Assembly (NCBI GenBank): GCA_017395685.1
Contig: JAFQOD010000022.1
Location: 48,821 to 112,820 of the forward strand
Reading direction: 5' to 3'
Origin: Clostridia bacterium
GTDB taxonomy: Bacteria > Bacillota > Clostridia > Christensenellales > Aristaeellaceae
DNA: 64,000 nucleotides
The translations under genes and the position numbers were made by a program. Shown piece after piece: positions 23,986 through 32,245 of this stretch. The notes under the pieces were generated by a model. The model saw nothing but the letters and a program-made list of their open reading frames with translations. It had not been told where the DNA came from and ran no database searches. Position 1 is the stretch's first letter. Every line of letters starts with the position of its first letter.

Positions 23986-25235
23986 TTCCCCAGCCTCCCT
24001 TCATCCCAGGTTTTTTTCATCTGATCGGCATGGCGGATGATCCGGTCCATGGCTTCCAGGATGCGATCCATATCCGCTTTTTCCCCCAGCAGGGAGGCAT
24101 GATACAGCCAGCATCCTTCCTTGTGGGCGGCCTGCTCATTGTGGGGCAGGGTGGAAAGATCCAGCTGGAATTCCCGGCCGGTCATCTTATGGAAGGATTG
24201 GCCCCGGATATATTCCATATGATAGATGGGATCTTTGTAGCCGGAGGCGGGCATGCATACATTTTCTTTGGCCAGGGCGCGGATGAACAGCTTCCGCGGC
24301 AGCCCTTTTGCCTCCTCCTCCAAATACTTGAATACATACAGATGATAGGAATTTTCCGTGATCCTTTCATCCCTTTTCAGCGGCCTGAATCCTTTCATTC
24401 TCTGCAGATTTTCATCCAGGTAAGCGGCGGCGGCCATCCGCTTCTGATTATCGGCTTCCAGCCGGTCCATGCCGCACAGCAGCACCGCCGCCTGCCATTC
24501 CGCCATGCGCCCGTCCGTGCCCAGGATGGCATGATCATATTGATACTCACCGAAGGGGCGGCCGTTATGATGCATGGACCACAGCTTCTGATACAGCATG
24601 TCATCACTGGTGGTGATGGCGCCGCCCTCTCCGCAGGAGAGATTTTTGCTGGCCTGGAAGCTGAAGGAAGATACATGTCCCAGCGATCCTGCCCTGCGGT
24701 GATTGAAGGAAGAACCGTGGGCATGGGCGGCATCCTCGATCAGATACAGCCCCTTCCTCTGGCACAGGGCGTCCAGTGCATCAGCGTCATAGGGCCGGCC
24801 GCCCAGATGCACCCCCAGGATGGCCTTGGTGCGGGGGGTGATTCTTTCTTCAGCGGCCCTGGCGTCCAGGGTGTAGGTATCAGGATCGATATCCGCAAAG
24901 ACGGGATAGGCCCCTGCCGTCACGATAGCGCTGACGGAGGCGGTAAAGGTATAGGGCGGCACGATCACCTCATCCCCCCGGCCGATGCCCAGGGCGCGGA
25001 GGATCAGCTCCAGGCTGACGGTGCCGTTGAGCACAGGCAGGGCATATTTTGCCTGGCAGAAGGCGGCATAACGGGCGGCAAATTCCCGGGATCTGGGCCC
25101 CAGGGTGCCCCAGACGCCCGATTGCAGCACATCCGATAAAGCGGCGCGGATTTTTTCATCCGGCACGGGCCACCGGTGATAATCCGGGAGCTGACTGCAG
25201 ACGGGATGACCGCCCAGAATGGCAGGGAGCGACAT
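23982..25235 (-). CDS. DegT/DnrJ/EryC1 family aminotransferase (paralogue)
   Basis: A 417-residue PLP enzyme of the same family as the next gene. It has PVLNGTVSLELILRALGIG, VIVPPYTFTASVSAI, LGVHLGGRPYDADAL, LIEDAAHAHGSS and the lysine in FSFQASKNLSCGEGG. AAGGAGG precedes the ATG. The C-terminal substrate-specific part differs from the paralogue and is longer (LYVFKYLEEEAKGLPRKLF). The pair probably arose by tandem duplication and may have split substrates. No sugar-nucleotide or glycosyltransferase gene is adjacent, so the pathway cannot be named. Confidence 0.9.
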   Translation of the reverse strand: MSLPAILGGHPVCSQLPDYHRWPVPDEKIRAALSDVLQSGVWGTLGPRSREFAARYAAFCQAKYALPVLNGTVSLELILRALGIGRGDEVIVPPYTFTASVSAIVTAGAYPVFADIDPDTYTLDARAAEERITPRTKAILGVHLGGRPYDADALDALCQRKGLYLIEDAAHAHGSSFNHRRAGSLGHVSSFSFQASKNLSCGEGGAITTSDDMLYQKLWSMHHNGRPFGEYQYDHAILGTDGRMAEWQAAVLLCGMDRLEADNQKRMAAAAYLDENLQRMKGFRPLKRDERITENSYHLYVFKYLEEEAKGLPRKLFIRALAKENVCMPASGYKDPIYHMEYIRGQSFHKMTGREFQLDLSTLPHNEQAAHKEGCWLYHASLLGEKADMDRILEAMDRIIRHADQMKKTWDEGRLGK

Positions 25236-25362
25236 GTTCAGGCCTCCTTTATGCAGATTCCAGAAAAATTTCTGTTGTCATTATAGCATAAAAGGCCTGG
25301 GGATGCTATGGGGATGGGGCAGTTCATGCCGGGAATTATACTTTTGTTTCCCTGTTTTTGGG

Positions 25363-25391
25363 TTGACGATGATTCGCCTTGGTGATACACT
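25363..25391 (+). promoter_or_regulatory. Promoter of the nitroreductase-rarA unit
   Basis: TTGACG (25363-25368), 17 bases, TACACT (25386-25391), 22 bases before the start codon. Confidence 0.6.
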
Positions 25392-25413
25392 ACCATCTGG
25401 AGAGTGATTAAAA

Positions 25414-26163
25414 ATGGATTGTGCCCTGAATGGTTTTTATGCTCCTGCCCAAAGGGAACGGTTTCTGGCCGCTGTAACCAAGCGGCGCAGCATCCGTAAA
25501 TTTTCTTCCCCGCCGGATACGGCCCTGAGAAGCGCCCTGACGTATGCCGCTGCCAGGGTTTGTTTGCCAGGCGTGCGGATTGAACTGGGGGAAGGGAAGC
25601 CGGAAGCCATTTTCCGCAAATTGCCCATGGTGGGCGGCATTGTGGGCACCAATCGTTATGCCGCAGTGATCATAGATGAGCGGGATGATCTTTCCCGGCT
25701 CCATGCGGGCATCAGCGGCGAGGCGTTTGTGCTGGAGGCGGTCAGCCTGGGCCTGGGCGCCTGCTGGCTGGGCAGCTTCAAACACGGCGGCTTGGATATC
25801 GCATTGGATGATGATGAGAAAATTGCGGCCATTATCGCCCTGGGAGTGCCTGCGGAGGAGCCCAAGGATCTGAAAAGAAAGAAGCTGACGGATATCTGCT
25901 TCGGCGATCCCACCCAATGGCCGCTGTGGGCCTATAATGCGGCGGAATGCGTGCGCCTGGCCCCCTCGGCCATGAATCAGCAGCCCTGGAAGATGGCCTT
26001 TGCCGGCCGTACCATGGTGCTGCTGCGCAAGCGGTTCGGGGGCGATCTGGATCTGGGCATTGCCCTTTTGCATATGTCCCTGGGTGTAGGGGAGAAAGAG
26101 CATGTGATCCGGCTGGGTGAGGGCCGGGAAGTGGCTTCCCTGCTTGCGGAGGATCGGGTATGA
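25414..26163 (+). CDS. Nitroreductase family protein (TM1586 type)
   Basis: A 249-residue flavoprotein of the two-lobed putative nitroreductase family. The N-terminal RRSIRKF is the FMN-phosphate motif, GLGACWLGSF the usual nitroreductase loop, and APSAMNQQPWKM the second FMN-contact motif, all in the TM1586-like order. It should bind FMN and reduce an unknown substrate with NAD(P)H. The next gene, rarA, starts within its stop codon (ATGA), so expression is coupled. The ribosome site is weak (AGAG), so the start is moderately certain. Confidence 0.85.
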   Translation: MDCALNGFYAPAQRERFLAAVTKRRSIRKFSSPPDTALRSALTYAAARVCLPGVRIELGEGKPEAIFRKLPMVGGIVGTNRYAAVIIDERDDLSRLHAGISGEAFVLEAVSLGLGACWLGSFKHGGLDIALDDDEKIAAIIALGVPAEEPKDLKRKKLTDICFGDPTQWPLWAYNAAECVRLAPSAMNQQPWKMAFAGRTMVLLRKRFGGDLDLGIALLHMSLGVGEKEHVIRLGEGREVASLLAEDRV

Positions 26164-27452
26164 CGCTGTTTTCCCAGAATGAAAATGCCGGCGCCCCCCT
26201 GGCGGACCGGATGCGCCCCCGGAATCTGGATGAATTTTTCGGACAGGAGCATGTGGTGGGCAAGGGCCGGCTGCTGCGCCGGGCCATTGAGGCGGACAGG
26301 CTTACCTCCTGCATCTTTTACGGGCCTCCCGGCTGCGGAAAAACCACCCTGGCCAGCATCATTGCCCAGCAGACCAATGCGGCCTTTGTAAAAATGAATG
26401 CCGTCACATCCGGGGTTGCGGATGTGCGGGAGGAACTGAAAAAAGCGGCGGACCGGCGGGCGATGTTCGGCCAGCCCACCTATCTTTTGCTGGATGAATG
26501 CCATCGGTGGAGCAAGGCCCAATCCGATTCCATTCTGCCTGCCATGGAAAGCGGCCTGATCCGCTTTATCGGCTCCACCACCGAAAATCCCATGATTTCC
26601 ATGACCCCCGCCATCGTCAGCCGTTGCCGGGTGTTTGCCTTTGAATCCCTTTCCAGGGACGATGTGGAAAAGGCGCTTCTGCGGGCCATCCGGGATGAGG
26701 AACGGGGCCTGGGCAGGATGAATGTGACATTGGATGAGGATGCCCTGCATCATATTTCCCATGTGGCTGGGGGCGATGTGCGCACCGCCCTCAATGCCCT
26801 GGAGCTGGCAGTGCTGACTACGCCCACCGTGGACGGGGGCATCCATGTGACGCTGCCCATCGCCGAGGAAAGCATCCAGAAGCCCATGATCCGCTGCGAT
26901 GATACCCTTTTTTATGATATGCTTTCTGCCTTCTGCAAATCCATGCGGGGCGGGGATGGGGATGCAGCCTTGCTGTGGTTTGCACGGCTTTTGTATGCAG
27001 GGGCCGATCCCAGAATGCTGGCCCGGCGTATCATGGCCCATGCCAGTGAGGATGTGGGCCTGGCCAATCCCGTGGCCATGCTGCAGGCGGTGGCCGCAGG
27101 GCAGGCCCTGGAAATGATGGGCATGCCCGAGGCGAAGCTGCCCCTTTCCCAGGCCATCCTGGCCGTTTGCAACAGCCCCAAATCCAATTCCGTGGTCATG
27201 GCCATTGACGCCGCCATGGCGGATGCGGAAAAGGGAGGCTTTGGCCCGGTGCCCGCCCATCTGAGGGATTCCCATTATGCGGGCAATGAGCGCCTGGGGG
27301 TAAAAACCGGCACGGATTATCTTTATCCCCATGATTTTCCCGGCCATTGGGTGGCCCAGCAGTATCTGCCCGATGATCATCTGGATGCCCGGTATTATGT
27401 GCCCAGCGATCAGGGGCAGGAGGCAAAGCTGCAGCCCCGGAAGGGAAAATAA
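26160..27452 (+). CDS. rarA: Replication-associated recombination protein A (RarA/MgsA)
   Basis: A 430-residue AAA+ ATPase. It begins with the family's PLADRMRPRNLDEFFGQEHVVG, then Walker A GPPGCGKTT (about residue 55), Walker B LLLDECHRWSKAQSD, sensor 1 GSTTENP, and the C-terminal tetramerisation region (EDVGLANPVAMLQAV, LRDSHYAGNERLG, YLPDDHLDARYYVPSDQG). RarA acts at stalled forks and is related to clamp loaders. The usual DEIHRF motif reads DECHRW here. Overlap with the nitroreductase stop is 4 bp. Confidence 0.96.
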   Translation: MTLFSQNENAGAPLADRMRPRNLDEFFGQEHVVGKGRLLRRAIEADRLTSCIFYGPPGCGKTTLASIIAQQTNAAFVKMNAVTSGVADVREELKKAADRRAMFGQPTYLLLDECHRWSKAQSDSILPAMESGLIRFIGSTTENPMISMTPAIVSRCRVFAFESLSRDDVEKALLRAIRDEERGLGRMNVTLDEDALHHISHVAGGDVRTALNALELAVLTTPTVDGGIHVTLPIAEESIQKPMIRCDDTLFYDMLSAFCKSMRGGDGDAALLWFARLLYAGADPRMLARRIMAHASEDVGLANPVAMLQAVAAGQALEMMGMPEAKLPLSQAILAVCNSPKSNSVVMAIDAAMADAEKGGFGPVPAHLRDSHYAGNERLGVKTGTDYLYPHDFPGHWVAQQYLPDDHLDARYYVPSDQGQEAKLQPRKGK

Positions 27453-27501
27453 ACGGCGGAAAATAAATTTCACGATTTTTGAAAAAATCTCAAAAAACCC
27501 C

Positions 27502-27530
27502 TTGACAGGGGGGATCGGTTGTGCTAAAAT
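27502..27530 (+). promoter_or_regulatory. Promoter of the tRNA operon
   Basis: Perfect TTGACA (27502-27507), 17 bases, TAAAAT (27525-27530), about 58 bases before the first tRNA. It is one of the strongest promoters in the window. Confidence 0.85.
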
Positions 27531-27588
27531 CTATCCTTGTCAGCAGGGATGGCTGCTCGCAGCTGCCTCGACAACATCGCGGCGAAAT

Positions 27589-27665
<77 letters not shown>

Positions 27666-27675
27666 ATCCGCTCGT

Positions 27676-27753
<78 letters not shown>

Positions 27754-27777
27754 TTTTTCCCGATTGGCGGACACCGT

Positions 27778-27852
27778 TGGGGTGTAGCCAAGCGGTAAGG
27801 CAAGGGACTTTGACTCCCTCATTCGTAGGTTCGATCCCTGCCACCCCAGCCA
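27778..27852 (+). tRNA. tRNA-Gln (TTG)
   Basis: Acceptor TGGGGTG/CACCCCA, anticodon stem AGGGA/TCCCT with loop CTTTGAC, CCA encoded. Confidence 0.96.
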
Positions 27853-27857
27853 ACCTT

Positions 27858-27933
27858 GACCCATTAGCTCAGGTGGTAGAGCACTTGACTTTTAATCAAG
27901 GTGTCCGGGGTTCGAGTCCCCGATGGGTCACCA
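27858..27933 (+). tRNA. tRNA-Lys (TTT)
   Basis: Acceptor GACCCAT/ATGGGTC, anticodon stem CTTGA/TCAAG with loop CTTTTAA, CCA encoded. Its TTT wobble U is a substrate of the MnmE pathway. Confidence 0.96.
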
Positions 27934-27949
27934 CCCTTTATGGGTATCC

Positions 27950-28033
27950 GCGGGCGTGGCGGAATGGCAGACGCGCCAGACTTAGGATCTGGTGCCGAGA
28001 GGCGTAAGAGTTCAAGTCTCTTCGTCCGCACCA
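27950..28033 (+). tRNA. tRNA-Leu (TAG)
   Basis: A class II tRNA of 84 bases with a long variable arm, acceptor GCGGGCG/CGTCCGC (one G-U), anticodon loop CTTAGGA, CCA encoded. Confidence 0.96.
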
Positions 28034-28051
28034 GTAACACCCCTTCTTCAT

Positions 28052-28127
28052 GCGGTAGTAGCTCAGTTGGTAGAGCGCCACCTTGCCAAGGTGGAGGTCG
28101 CGAGTCCGAGCCTCGTCTACCGCTCCA
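28052..28127 (+). tRNA. tRNA-Gly (GCC)
   Basis: Acceptor GCGGTAG/CTACCGC, anticodon stem CCACC/GGTGG with loop TTGCCAA, CCA encoded. Confidence 0.96.
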
Positions 28128-28130
28128 TTT

Positions 28131-28204
28131 GCGGGTGTAGCTCAATGGCAGAGCTCCAGCCTTCCAAGCTGGCTACGTGGGTTCGATTCCCATCACCCGC
28201 TCCA
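28131..28204 (+). tRNA. tRNA-Gly (TCC)
   Basis: Acceptor GCGGGTG/CACCCGC, anticodon stem CCAGC/GCTGG with loop CTTCCAA, CCA encoded. It starts 3 bases after tRNA-Gly(GCC). Confidence 0.96.
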
Positions 28205-28242
28205 GCTTACAAGGGGAGAATGCCACAGGCTTTGCCCCTTAT

Positions 28243-28318
28243 GCACCATTAGCTCAGTTGGTAGAGCACCTGACTCTTAATCAGGGTGTCCCGGGTTCGA
28301 GTCCCTGATGGTGCACCA
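28243..28318 (+). tRNA. tRNA-Lys (CTT)
   Basis: Acceptor GCACCAT/ATGGTGC, anticodon stem CCTGA/TCAGG with loop CTCTTAA, CCA encoded. Last tRNA before the operon terminator. Confidence 0.96.
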
Positions 28319-28320
28319 AA

Positions 28321-28363
28321 AAGAAACGGCAATCTTCAAAGAAGGTTGCCGTTTCTTTTTGTT
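28321..28363 (+). terminator. Terminator of the tRNA operon
   Basis: A 17-bp hairpin with one G-U pair and an AAA loop (outer arms AAGAAACGGCAA and TTGCCGTTTCTT), followed by TTTGTTTTCTTC. It begins 3 bases after the last CCA. Confidence 0.95.
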
Positions 28364-28445
28364 TTCTTCTCGAATCATCATTTATCATTGATTATGCGGG
28401 CTTCGTAATGAATAATGAAAGCGTTTCCCTTGAAAAAATGAAGAA

Positions 28446-28474
28446 TTGTATCATGCTGCGTGATGTGATAGAAT
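28446..28474 (+). promoter_or_regulatory. Promoter of the methyltransferase-Nudix-YfcE genes
   Basis: TTGTAT (28446-28451), 17 bases, TAGAAT (28469-28474), about 115 bases before the first start codon. The rest of 28364-28588 shows nothing else. Confidence 0.5.
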
Positions 28475-28588
28475 AATGATGTTGGGATGTGGGAATGAAA
28501 GCGAATGCGCTGATCGAGAACACAAGGGTTTTATCGGTCGAATGATCAAGCGGAATCTGGGGAAATGCTGTAAATCGGGGAGGAGCCC

Positions 28589-29128
28589 ATGAAGATTATC
28601 ATCGGCGCAGGAAATACCCGCTATGATGGCTGGATCGCTACCCAGGAAACAGAATTGAATCTGCTGAACCGGGCGGATTTTGAACGGCTCTTTCAGCATG
28701 AACGCCCTTCAGCCTTTCTGGCGGAGCATGTATGGGAGCATATGACCTTGGAAGAGGGGATCGCGGCTGCGAAAAATTGCTATGATTTCCTGGCCCCAGG
28801 CGGTTATATCCGGGCGGCGGTGCCGGATGGGAATTTCCCCGATCCATGGTATCAGGATCTGGTGAAGATTGGCGGCAACGGCGATCCCGGGCATCCGGCC
28901 TATACCCACAAAATCGTTTATGATTACAAGCAATTCCGCCGTGTATTTGAACAGGCGGGCTTTCAGGTGGAATTGCTGGAATACTGTGATGAGCAGGGCG
29001 TATTCCATTATCGCCTTTGGGATGAAGGGAAGGGGATGATCGGCCGCTCCCTGCGGTTTGATACCCGGAATGCACAGGGAAAGCTGGGCATGATATCCAT
29101 CATCGTTGATGCCAGAAAACCAGGATGA
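28589..29128 (+). CDS. Class I SAM-dependent methyltransferase-like protein
   Basis: A 179-residue protein with the C-terminal half of a methyltransferase type 11 fold clearly visible (AEHVWEHMTLEEGIAAAKNCYDFLAPGGYIRAAVPDG). The start IIIGAGNTRYDGWI resembles the glycine-rich SAM motif of small members (IGCGxxxxxGWIN). It is shorter than typical enzymes of 220-250 residues, since part of the first Rossmann half is missing, but GGGGAGGAG before the ATG and a clean frame suggest it is the natural length. The substrate is unknown. Confidence 0.8.
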   Translation: MKIIIGAGNTRYDGWIATQETELNLLNRADFERLFQHERPSAFLAEHVWEHMTLEEGIAAAKNCYDFLAPGGYIRAAVPDGNFPDPWYQDLVKIGGNGDPGHPAYTHKIVYDYKQFRRVFEQAGFQVELLEYCDEQGVFHYRLWDEGKGMIGRSLRFDTRNAQGKLGMISIIVDARKPG

Positions 29129-29162
29129 AAATCCCTTAAATTCAGAAGTATCAGGAGGCATT

Positions 29163-29618
29163 ATGGCGAGAAGAGAAACCTGTATCCTGACCAATATGTG
29201 CATGATCTGCGATGGGGATAAGGTGCTGGTGCAGGATCGGCAAAACCCGGATTGGCCGGGGATCACCTTTCCCGGCGGTCATGTGGAGGAGAAGGAAAGC
29301 TTTGTTTCTTCCGTAATCAGGGAGGTAAAGGAAGAAACGGGGCTGGATATTGACGCCGTGCGGCTTTGCGGTGTGAAGCAGTGGAGCCATAAGCGGGGGG
29401 AATACCGCTATATCGTTTTTCTGTATAAGACGGATTGCTTTTCCGGCAAACTGCGGGATTCTGAGGAGGGAAAGGTCTTCTGGATTCCCCTGGATCAGAT
29501 GGGCAATTATCCGCTGGTGGATGGCTTTGATCAGATGCTGCCGGTGTTTTTGCAGGAGGAACTGACGGAAAATTATCATTGGTATGAGCAGGGCGAGTGG
29601 CGCTGCGAAAACCGATAG
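29163..29618 (+). CDS. Nudix hydrolase, 8-oxo-dGTP diphosphatase-like
   Basis: A 151-residue Nudix protein. The box is complete: GGHVEEKESFVSSVIREVKEETGL fits Gx5Ex7REUXEEXGU. The start (MARRETCILTNMCMI) matches MutT/YtkD-like members of Firmicutes that hydrolyse oxidised or surplus nucleotides. I chose the ATG at 29163, after AGGAGG, over one 57 bases upstream. It may be co-transcribed with the methyltransferase and the phosphodiesterase. Confidence 0.9.
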   Translation: MARRETCILTNMCMICDGDKVLVQDRQNPDWPGITFPGGHVEEKESFVSSVIREVKEETGLDIDAVRLCGVKQWSHKRGEYRYIVFLYKTDCFSGKLRDSEEGKVFWIPLDQMGNYPLVDGFDQMLPVFLQEELTENYHWYEQGEWRCENR

Positions 29619-29633
29619 AAAGAAGGATAAGGG

Positions 29634-30176
29634 ATGAAATGGCTGATTGCATCGGATATTCACGGATCGGCTTATTATTGCAGGAAGCTGATCCAGGCCT
29701 ATGAACGGGAGGGGGCAGACCGGCTGGTATTACTGGGGGATATTCTTTATCACGGTCCCCGGAATGATCTGCCGGAGGAGTATAACCCCAAGGCAGTGAT
29801 TGAAATGCTCAATCCCCTGAAGGAAAGCATCCTGGCGGTGCGGGGCAACTGCGATACGGAAGTGGATCAGATGGTGCTGCAGTTTCCCATCCTGGCGGAT
29901 TATGCCATTTTGTGCGCCGGGGAGCGGATGATTTTTGCCACCCACGGCCATCATTTCCATCCGGGGCAGCTTCCGCCCCTGCATCAGGGGGATATCCTGC
30001 TCAATGGCCATACCCATGTGCCAGCCTGTGAGGAAATAGGGGCGTATTGGTATATGAATCCCGGCTCTGTTTCCATCCCCAAGGAAAATTCCCCCCACGG
30101 CTATATGCTGCTGGAGGGAAATCGGATCCGGTGGAAAACCCTGGAGGGGGAAACCTGGCAGGAAAAAGCAATCTGA
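29634..30176 (+). CDS. yfcE: Metallophosphoesterase, YfcE-type phosphodiesterase
   Basis: A 180-residue calcineurin-like phosphoesterase. All metal motifs are present: SDIHGS, LLGDILYHGPRN, RGNCDTE, THGHHFHP and NGHTHVP. Length and motif spacing match YfcE/YmdB-size small phosphodiesterases. It starts 15 bp after the Nudix stop with AGAAGGA upstream. A bidirectional terminator follows. Confidence 0.92.
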   Translation: MKWLIASDIHGSAYYCRKLIQAYEREGADRLVLLGDILYHGPRNDLPEEYNPKAVIEMLNPLKESILAVRGNCDTEVDQMVLQFPILADYAILCAGERMIFATHGHHFHPGQLPPLHQGDILLNGHTHVPACEEIGAYWYMNPGSVSIPKENSPHGYMLLEGNRIRWKTLEGETWQEKAI

Positions 30177-30177
30177 A

Positions 30178-30216
30178 AAAACCGGCTGCCTGATTTTTTG
30201 TCAGACAGCCGGTTTT
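30178..30216. terminator. Bidirectional terminator between yfcE and the GH26 gene
   Basis: AAAACCGGCTG (30178-30188) pairs with CAGCCGGTTTT (30206-30216), extended inwards by CTGA/TCAG after one mismatch. A-rich and T-rich flanks give a U-run in both directions. Confidence 0.9.
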
Positions 30217-30230
30217 ATTTGCGCTTTGTA

Positions 30231-31703
30231 TTATTGGAATGCGGGCAATTCATCCAGGGTGATGAAATAATCGCTGTTGTAGATGGCATGCAGGGAAGAA
30301 GGGGTATTGCTGAGGCCATCGGTGAGATGGCTGGTATGCCACACCATGAACATCAGCCAGGGGGAGGAGGCATCCTTCATTTGCTGCTCCGTGGGGATGG
30401 CGCCGCATTCATGGAATACGATGGGCATGCCCTCCGGGGCGATGGAGGCCACTTCCTGATAGAGATGGCCGTTGGCGCCGGGGGTATAGCTGTCGGCGCC
30501 GATCAGATCCACATATTCATCCCCGGGATACCAGGCGGCCATATTGCCGCCGTTGCCGGAATATCCCAGCACCCAGATCAGGTTATTCAGGCCCCAGTAA
30601 TCGGTATAGCGGCTGTACATCAACTGCCACAGCCGGACGAAATGCTCCGATCCCCCTTTGCTCCACCAGAACCAGCCCCCATCCAGCTCATGGAAGGGCC
30701 GCCACAGCACCGGCACCCCTGCATCCTGCAGCTGCTGCAGTGCGGGCACCGCCCGATCCATGGCCTTGAGCAGCTTTTCATATTCCCCGGTGCCCGGGGT
30801 AAGGGCCTTTTCCCAATCCAGGTTATGATCCTTGCTTTCGTTATAGCCGCTGGCAAAATCGCTGCCGGTATGCCAGCAGATGTGGGGGATGCCCCCCTTT
30901 TCCCACCAGGCGGCTGCCCGTTTGGCCACGCCCTTGAAATCATTATGCATGAAATCCAGGCCCCGGATGGCGGGCAATTTACCGGTATGTTTTTCCAGGA
31001 AATTCATTTCGTAATCGGGGGAGCCCATCCAGGTGGATTCCATCTGGCCGGTGAGGCAGCCTTTGCCCCAGATTTCCTGCAGATAGGCGTATACCGCCTG
31101 AGCCTGGGGGAGGGCATGCTCATTGGAAAGACGGCCGTCATAGGTGTGGATAATCTTTTGCATTTCGTTCACGCTGCTCATCAGCTGCTGCATTCGGGCA
31201 GCCTGCTCCCCGTTCAGATGATATAAACCTGCGATCCGGCCCCCGTTCCAGGCGCCGATGGAAAAGGAGGTGAATTGCATGGGCAGCGTGATCCCCGCCA
31301 GTTCCATCAGTTCCTTCACGGTATAAAGATACAGCCGTTCTTTATCCGGCTGATCGGAAACGGCGTTGATATTGATCTGCTTGCTGTTCACCGTCATGCC
31401 CAGCACGCCCCAGCCCCCGTGGGTCACATCATCGCAGGCCCAGCGCAGGGCGATCATATCCTCCGCCTTGGCGGTCTTGAGCGGATAGCCCATGACCCCA
31501 TTGTAGCTTTTGTTGACGGCGCCGGAAAAAATCAGCTTGCTCTGGGAAAGGATTTCATCCTGGGCGGCGCGGATTTCCTCTTCTGAAAGGCCCTGACGGA
31601 TGATGGGGGCCTCCCGGGGCGTCCAGGATGCCTCCTGAGAAAGGGCGGGTATTGTGCCCGCAATCATCAGAAATACCAGGAAAAGAGTCAGCCATTTTTT
31701 CAT
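30231..31703 (-). CDS. Secreted glycoside hydrolase family 26 (beta-mannanase type)
   Basis: A 490-residue secreted enzyme. Residues 1-22 are a signal peptide (MKKWLTLFLVFL) without lipobox. The GH26 catalytic acid/base is Glu339 in WRPFHELDGGWFWW and the nucleophile Glu432 in MPIVFHECG, both in the expected context, with ICWHTGSDF upstream. An N-terminal extension of about 190 residues (KLIFSGAVNKSYNGVMGYPL...) is not part of the usual GH26 core and is of unknown function. The start at 31703 has GGGAGGA upstream. No carbohydrate-binding module or wall anchor is seen. Nearby beta-helix and ABC importer genes fit a mannan or glucomannan role. Confidence 0.88.
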   Translation of the reverse strand: MKKWLTLFLVFLMIAGTIPALSQEASWTPREAPIIRQGLSEEEIRAAQDEILSQSKLIFSGAVNKSYNGVMGYPLKTAKAEDMIALRWACDDVTHGGWGVLGMTVNSKQININAVSDQPDKERLYLYTVKELMELAGITLPMQFTSFSIGAWNGGRIAGLYHLNGEQAARMQQLMSSVNEMQKIIHTYDGRLSNEHALPQAQAVYAYLQEIWGKGCLTGQMESTWMGSPDYEMNFLEKHTGKLPAIRGLDFMHNDFKGVAKRAAAWWEKGGIPHICWHTGSDFASGYNESKDHNLDWEKALTPGTGEYEKLLKAMDRAVPALQQLQDAGVPVLWRPFHELDGGWFWWSKGGSEHFVRLWQLMYSRYTDYWGLNNLIWVLGYSGNGGNMAAWYPGDEYVDLIGADSYTPGANGHLYQEVASIAPEGMPIVFHECGAIPTEQQMKDASSPWLMFMVWHTSHLTDGLSNTPSSLHAIYNSDYFITLDELPAFQ

Positions 31704-31759
31704 ATTGTATTCCTCCCGGGCCCGGATCGCCGGGCTGTATGAACATATTTGCTGGATAT

Positions 31760-31789
31760 ATGGTACAATAATCAAATCGTCTTTGTCAA
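31760..31789 (-). promoter_or_regulatory. Promoter of the GH26 gene
   Basis: Perfect TTGACA on the minus strand (31784-31789), 18 bases, TACCAT (31760-31765), about 57 bases before the start. Confidence 0.55.
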
Positions 31790-31853
31790 GAAGGCATTCA
31801 ATCGGGCAGGGAATTCTATCTCCCTGAAAGGCATAAAAATTTGCGGCATATTA

Positions 31854-31882
31854 TGGACATTCAGGCGGAAATGGGCTATAAT
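31854..31882 (+). promoter_or_regulatory. Promoter of the PQ-loop gene
   Basis: TGGACA (31854-31859), 17 bases, perfect TATAAT (31877-31882), 38 bases before the start. Confidence 0.75.
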
Positions 31883-31920
31883 CAATACCGTTTACAAAAG
31901 ATGGAGAGGATGAATGATTC

Positions 31921-32196
31921 ATGGCAGAGATCCTGGAAGCGATGATGGTGGTAAGCTTCGGCTTATCCTGGCCCCTTTCGATTCTCAAATCCTACCGCGC
32001 CCGCAGCACCAAGGGCAAGAGCCTGCTGTTCATGCTGCTGATTGAATTCGGCTACGTTTGCGGCATTATCAGCAAGCTGGTGGGCAATAATATCACCTAT
32101 GTTTTCGTATTCTATGTGCTCAATCTGCTGATGGTAGGCACCGATATCGCCCTGTATTTCCGCAATAAGGGCATTGAAAAGGCCAATAAGAAATAA
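31921..32196 (+). CDS. Small PQ-loop (SemiSWEET-like) membrane protein
   Basis: A 91-residue protein with three membrane helices, the size and layout of a SemiSWEET half-transporter. The first helix contains FGLSWPLSILKSYRARSTKGKS, in which a proline-containing helix is followed by the polar S-x-KGKS loop seen in PQ-loop proteins. The third helix ends in a basic tail. Such proteins form dimers that carry sugars or other small solutes. AGAGGATG lies upstream of the ATG. A bidirectional terminator follows directly. Confidence 0.8.
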   Translation: MAEILEAMMVVSFGLSWPLSILKSYRARSTKGKSLLFMLLIEFGYVCGIISKLVGNNITYVFVFYVLNLLMVGTDIALYFRNKGIEKANKK

Positions 32197-32208
32197 GAAG
32201 CTGCATTC

Positions 32209-32243
32209 AAAAAGCGCTGCAAATAATCAATGCAGCGCTTTTT
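32209..32243. terminator. Bidirectional terminator between the PQ-loop and beta-helix genes
   Basis: AAAAAGCGCTGCA (32209-32221) and TGCAGCGCTTTTT (32231-32243) pair perfectly over 13 bp with a nine-base loop. Both strands have a U-run. Confidence 0.93.
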
Positions 32244-32245
32244 CT

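Noticed and set aside
28589..29128. The short methyltransferase as a truncated pseudogene
   Set aside because: It has a good ribosome site, an intact frame and a sensible N-terminus; small family members of this size exist.
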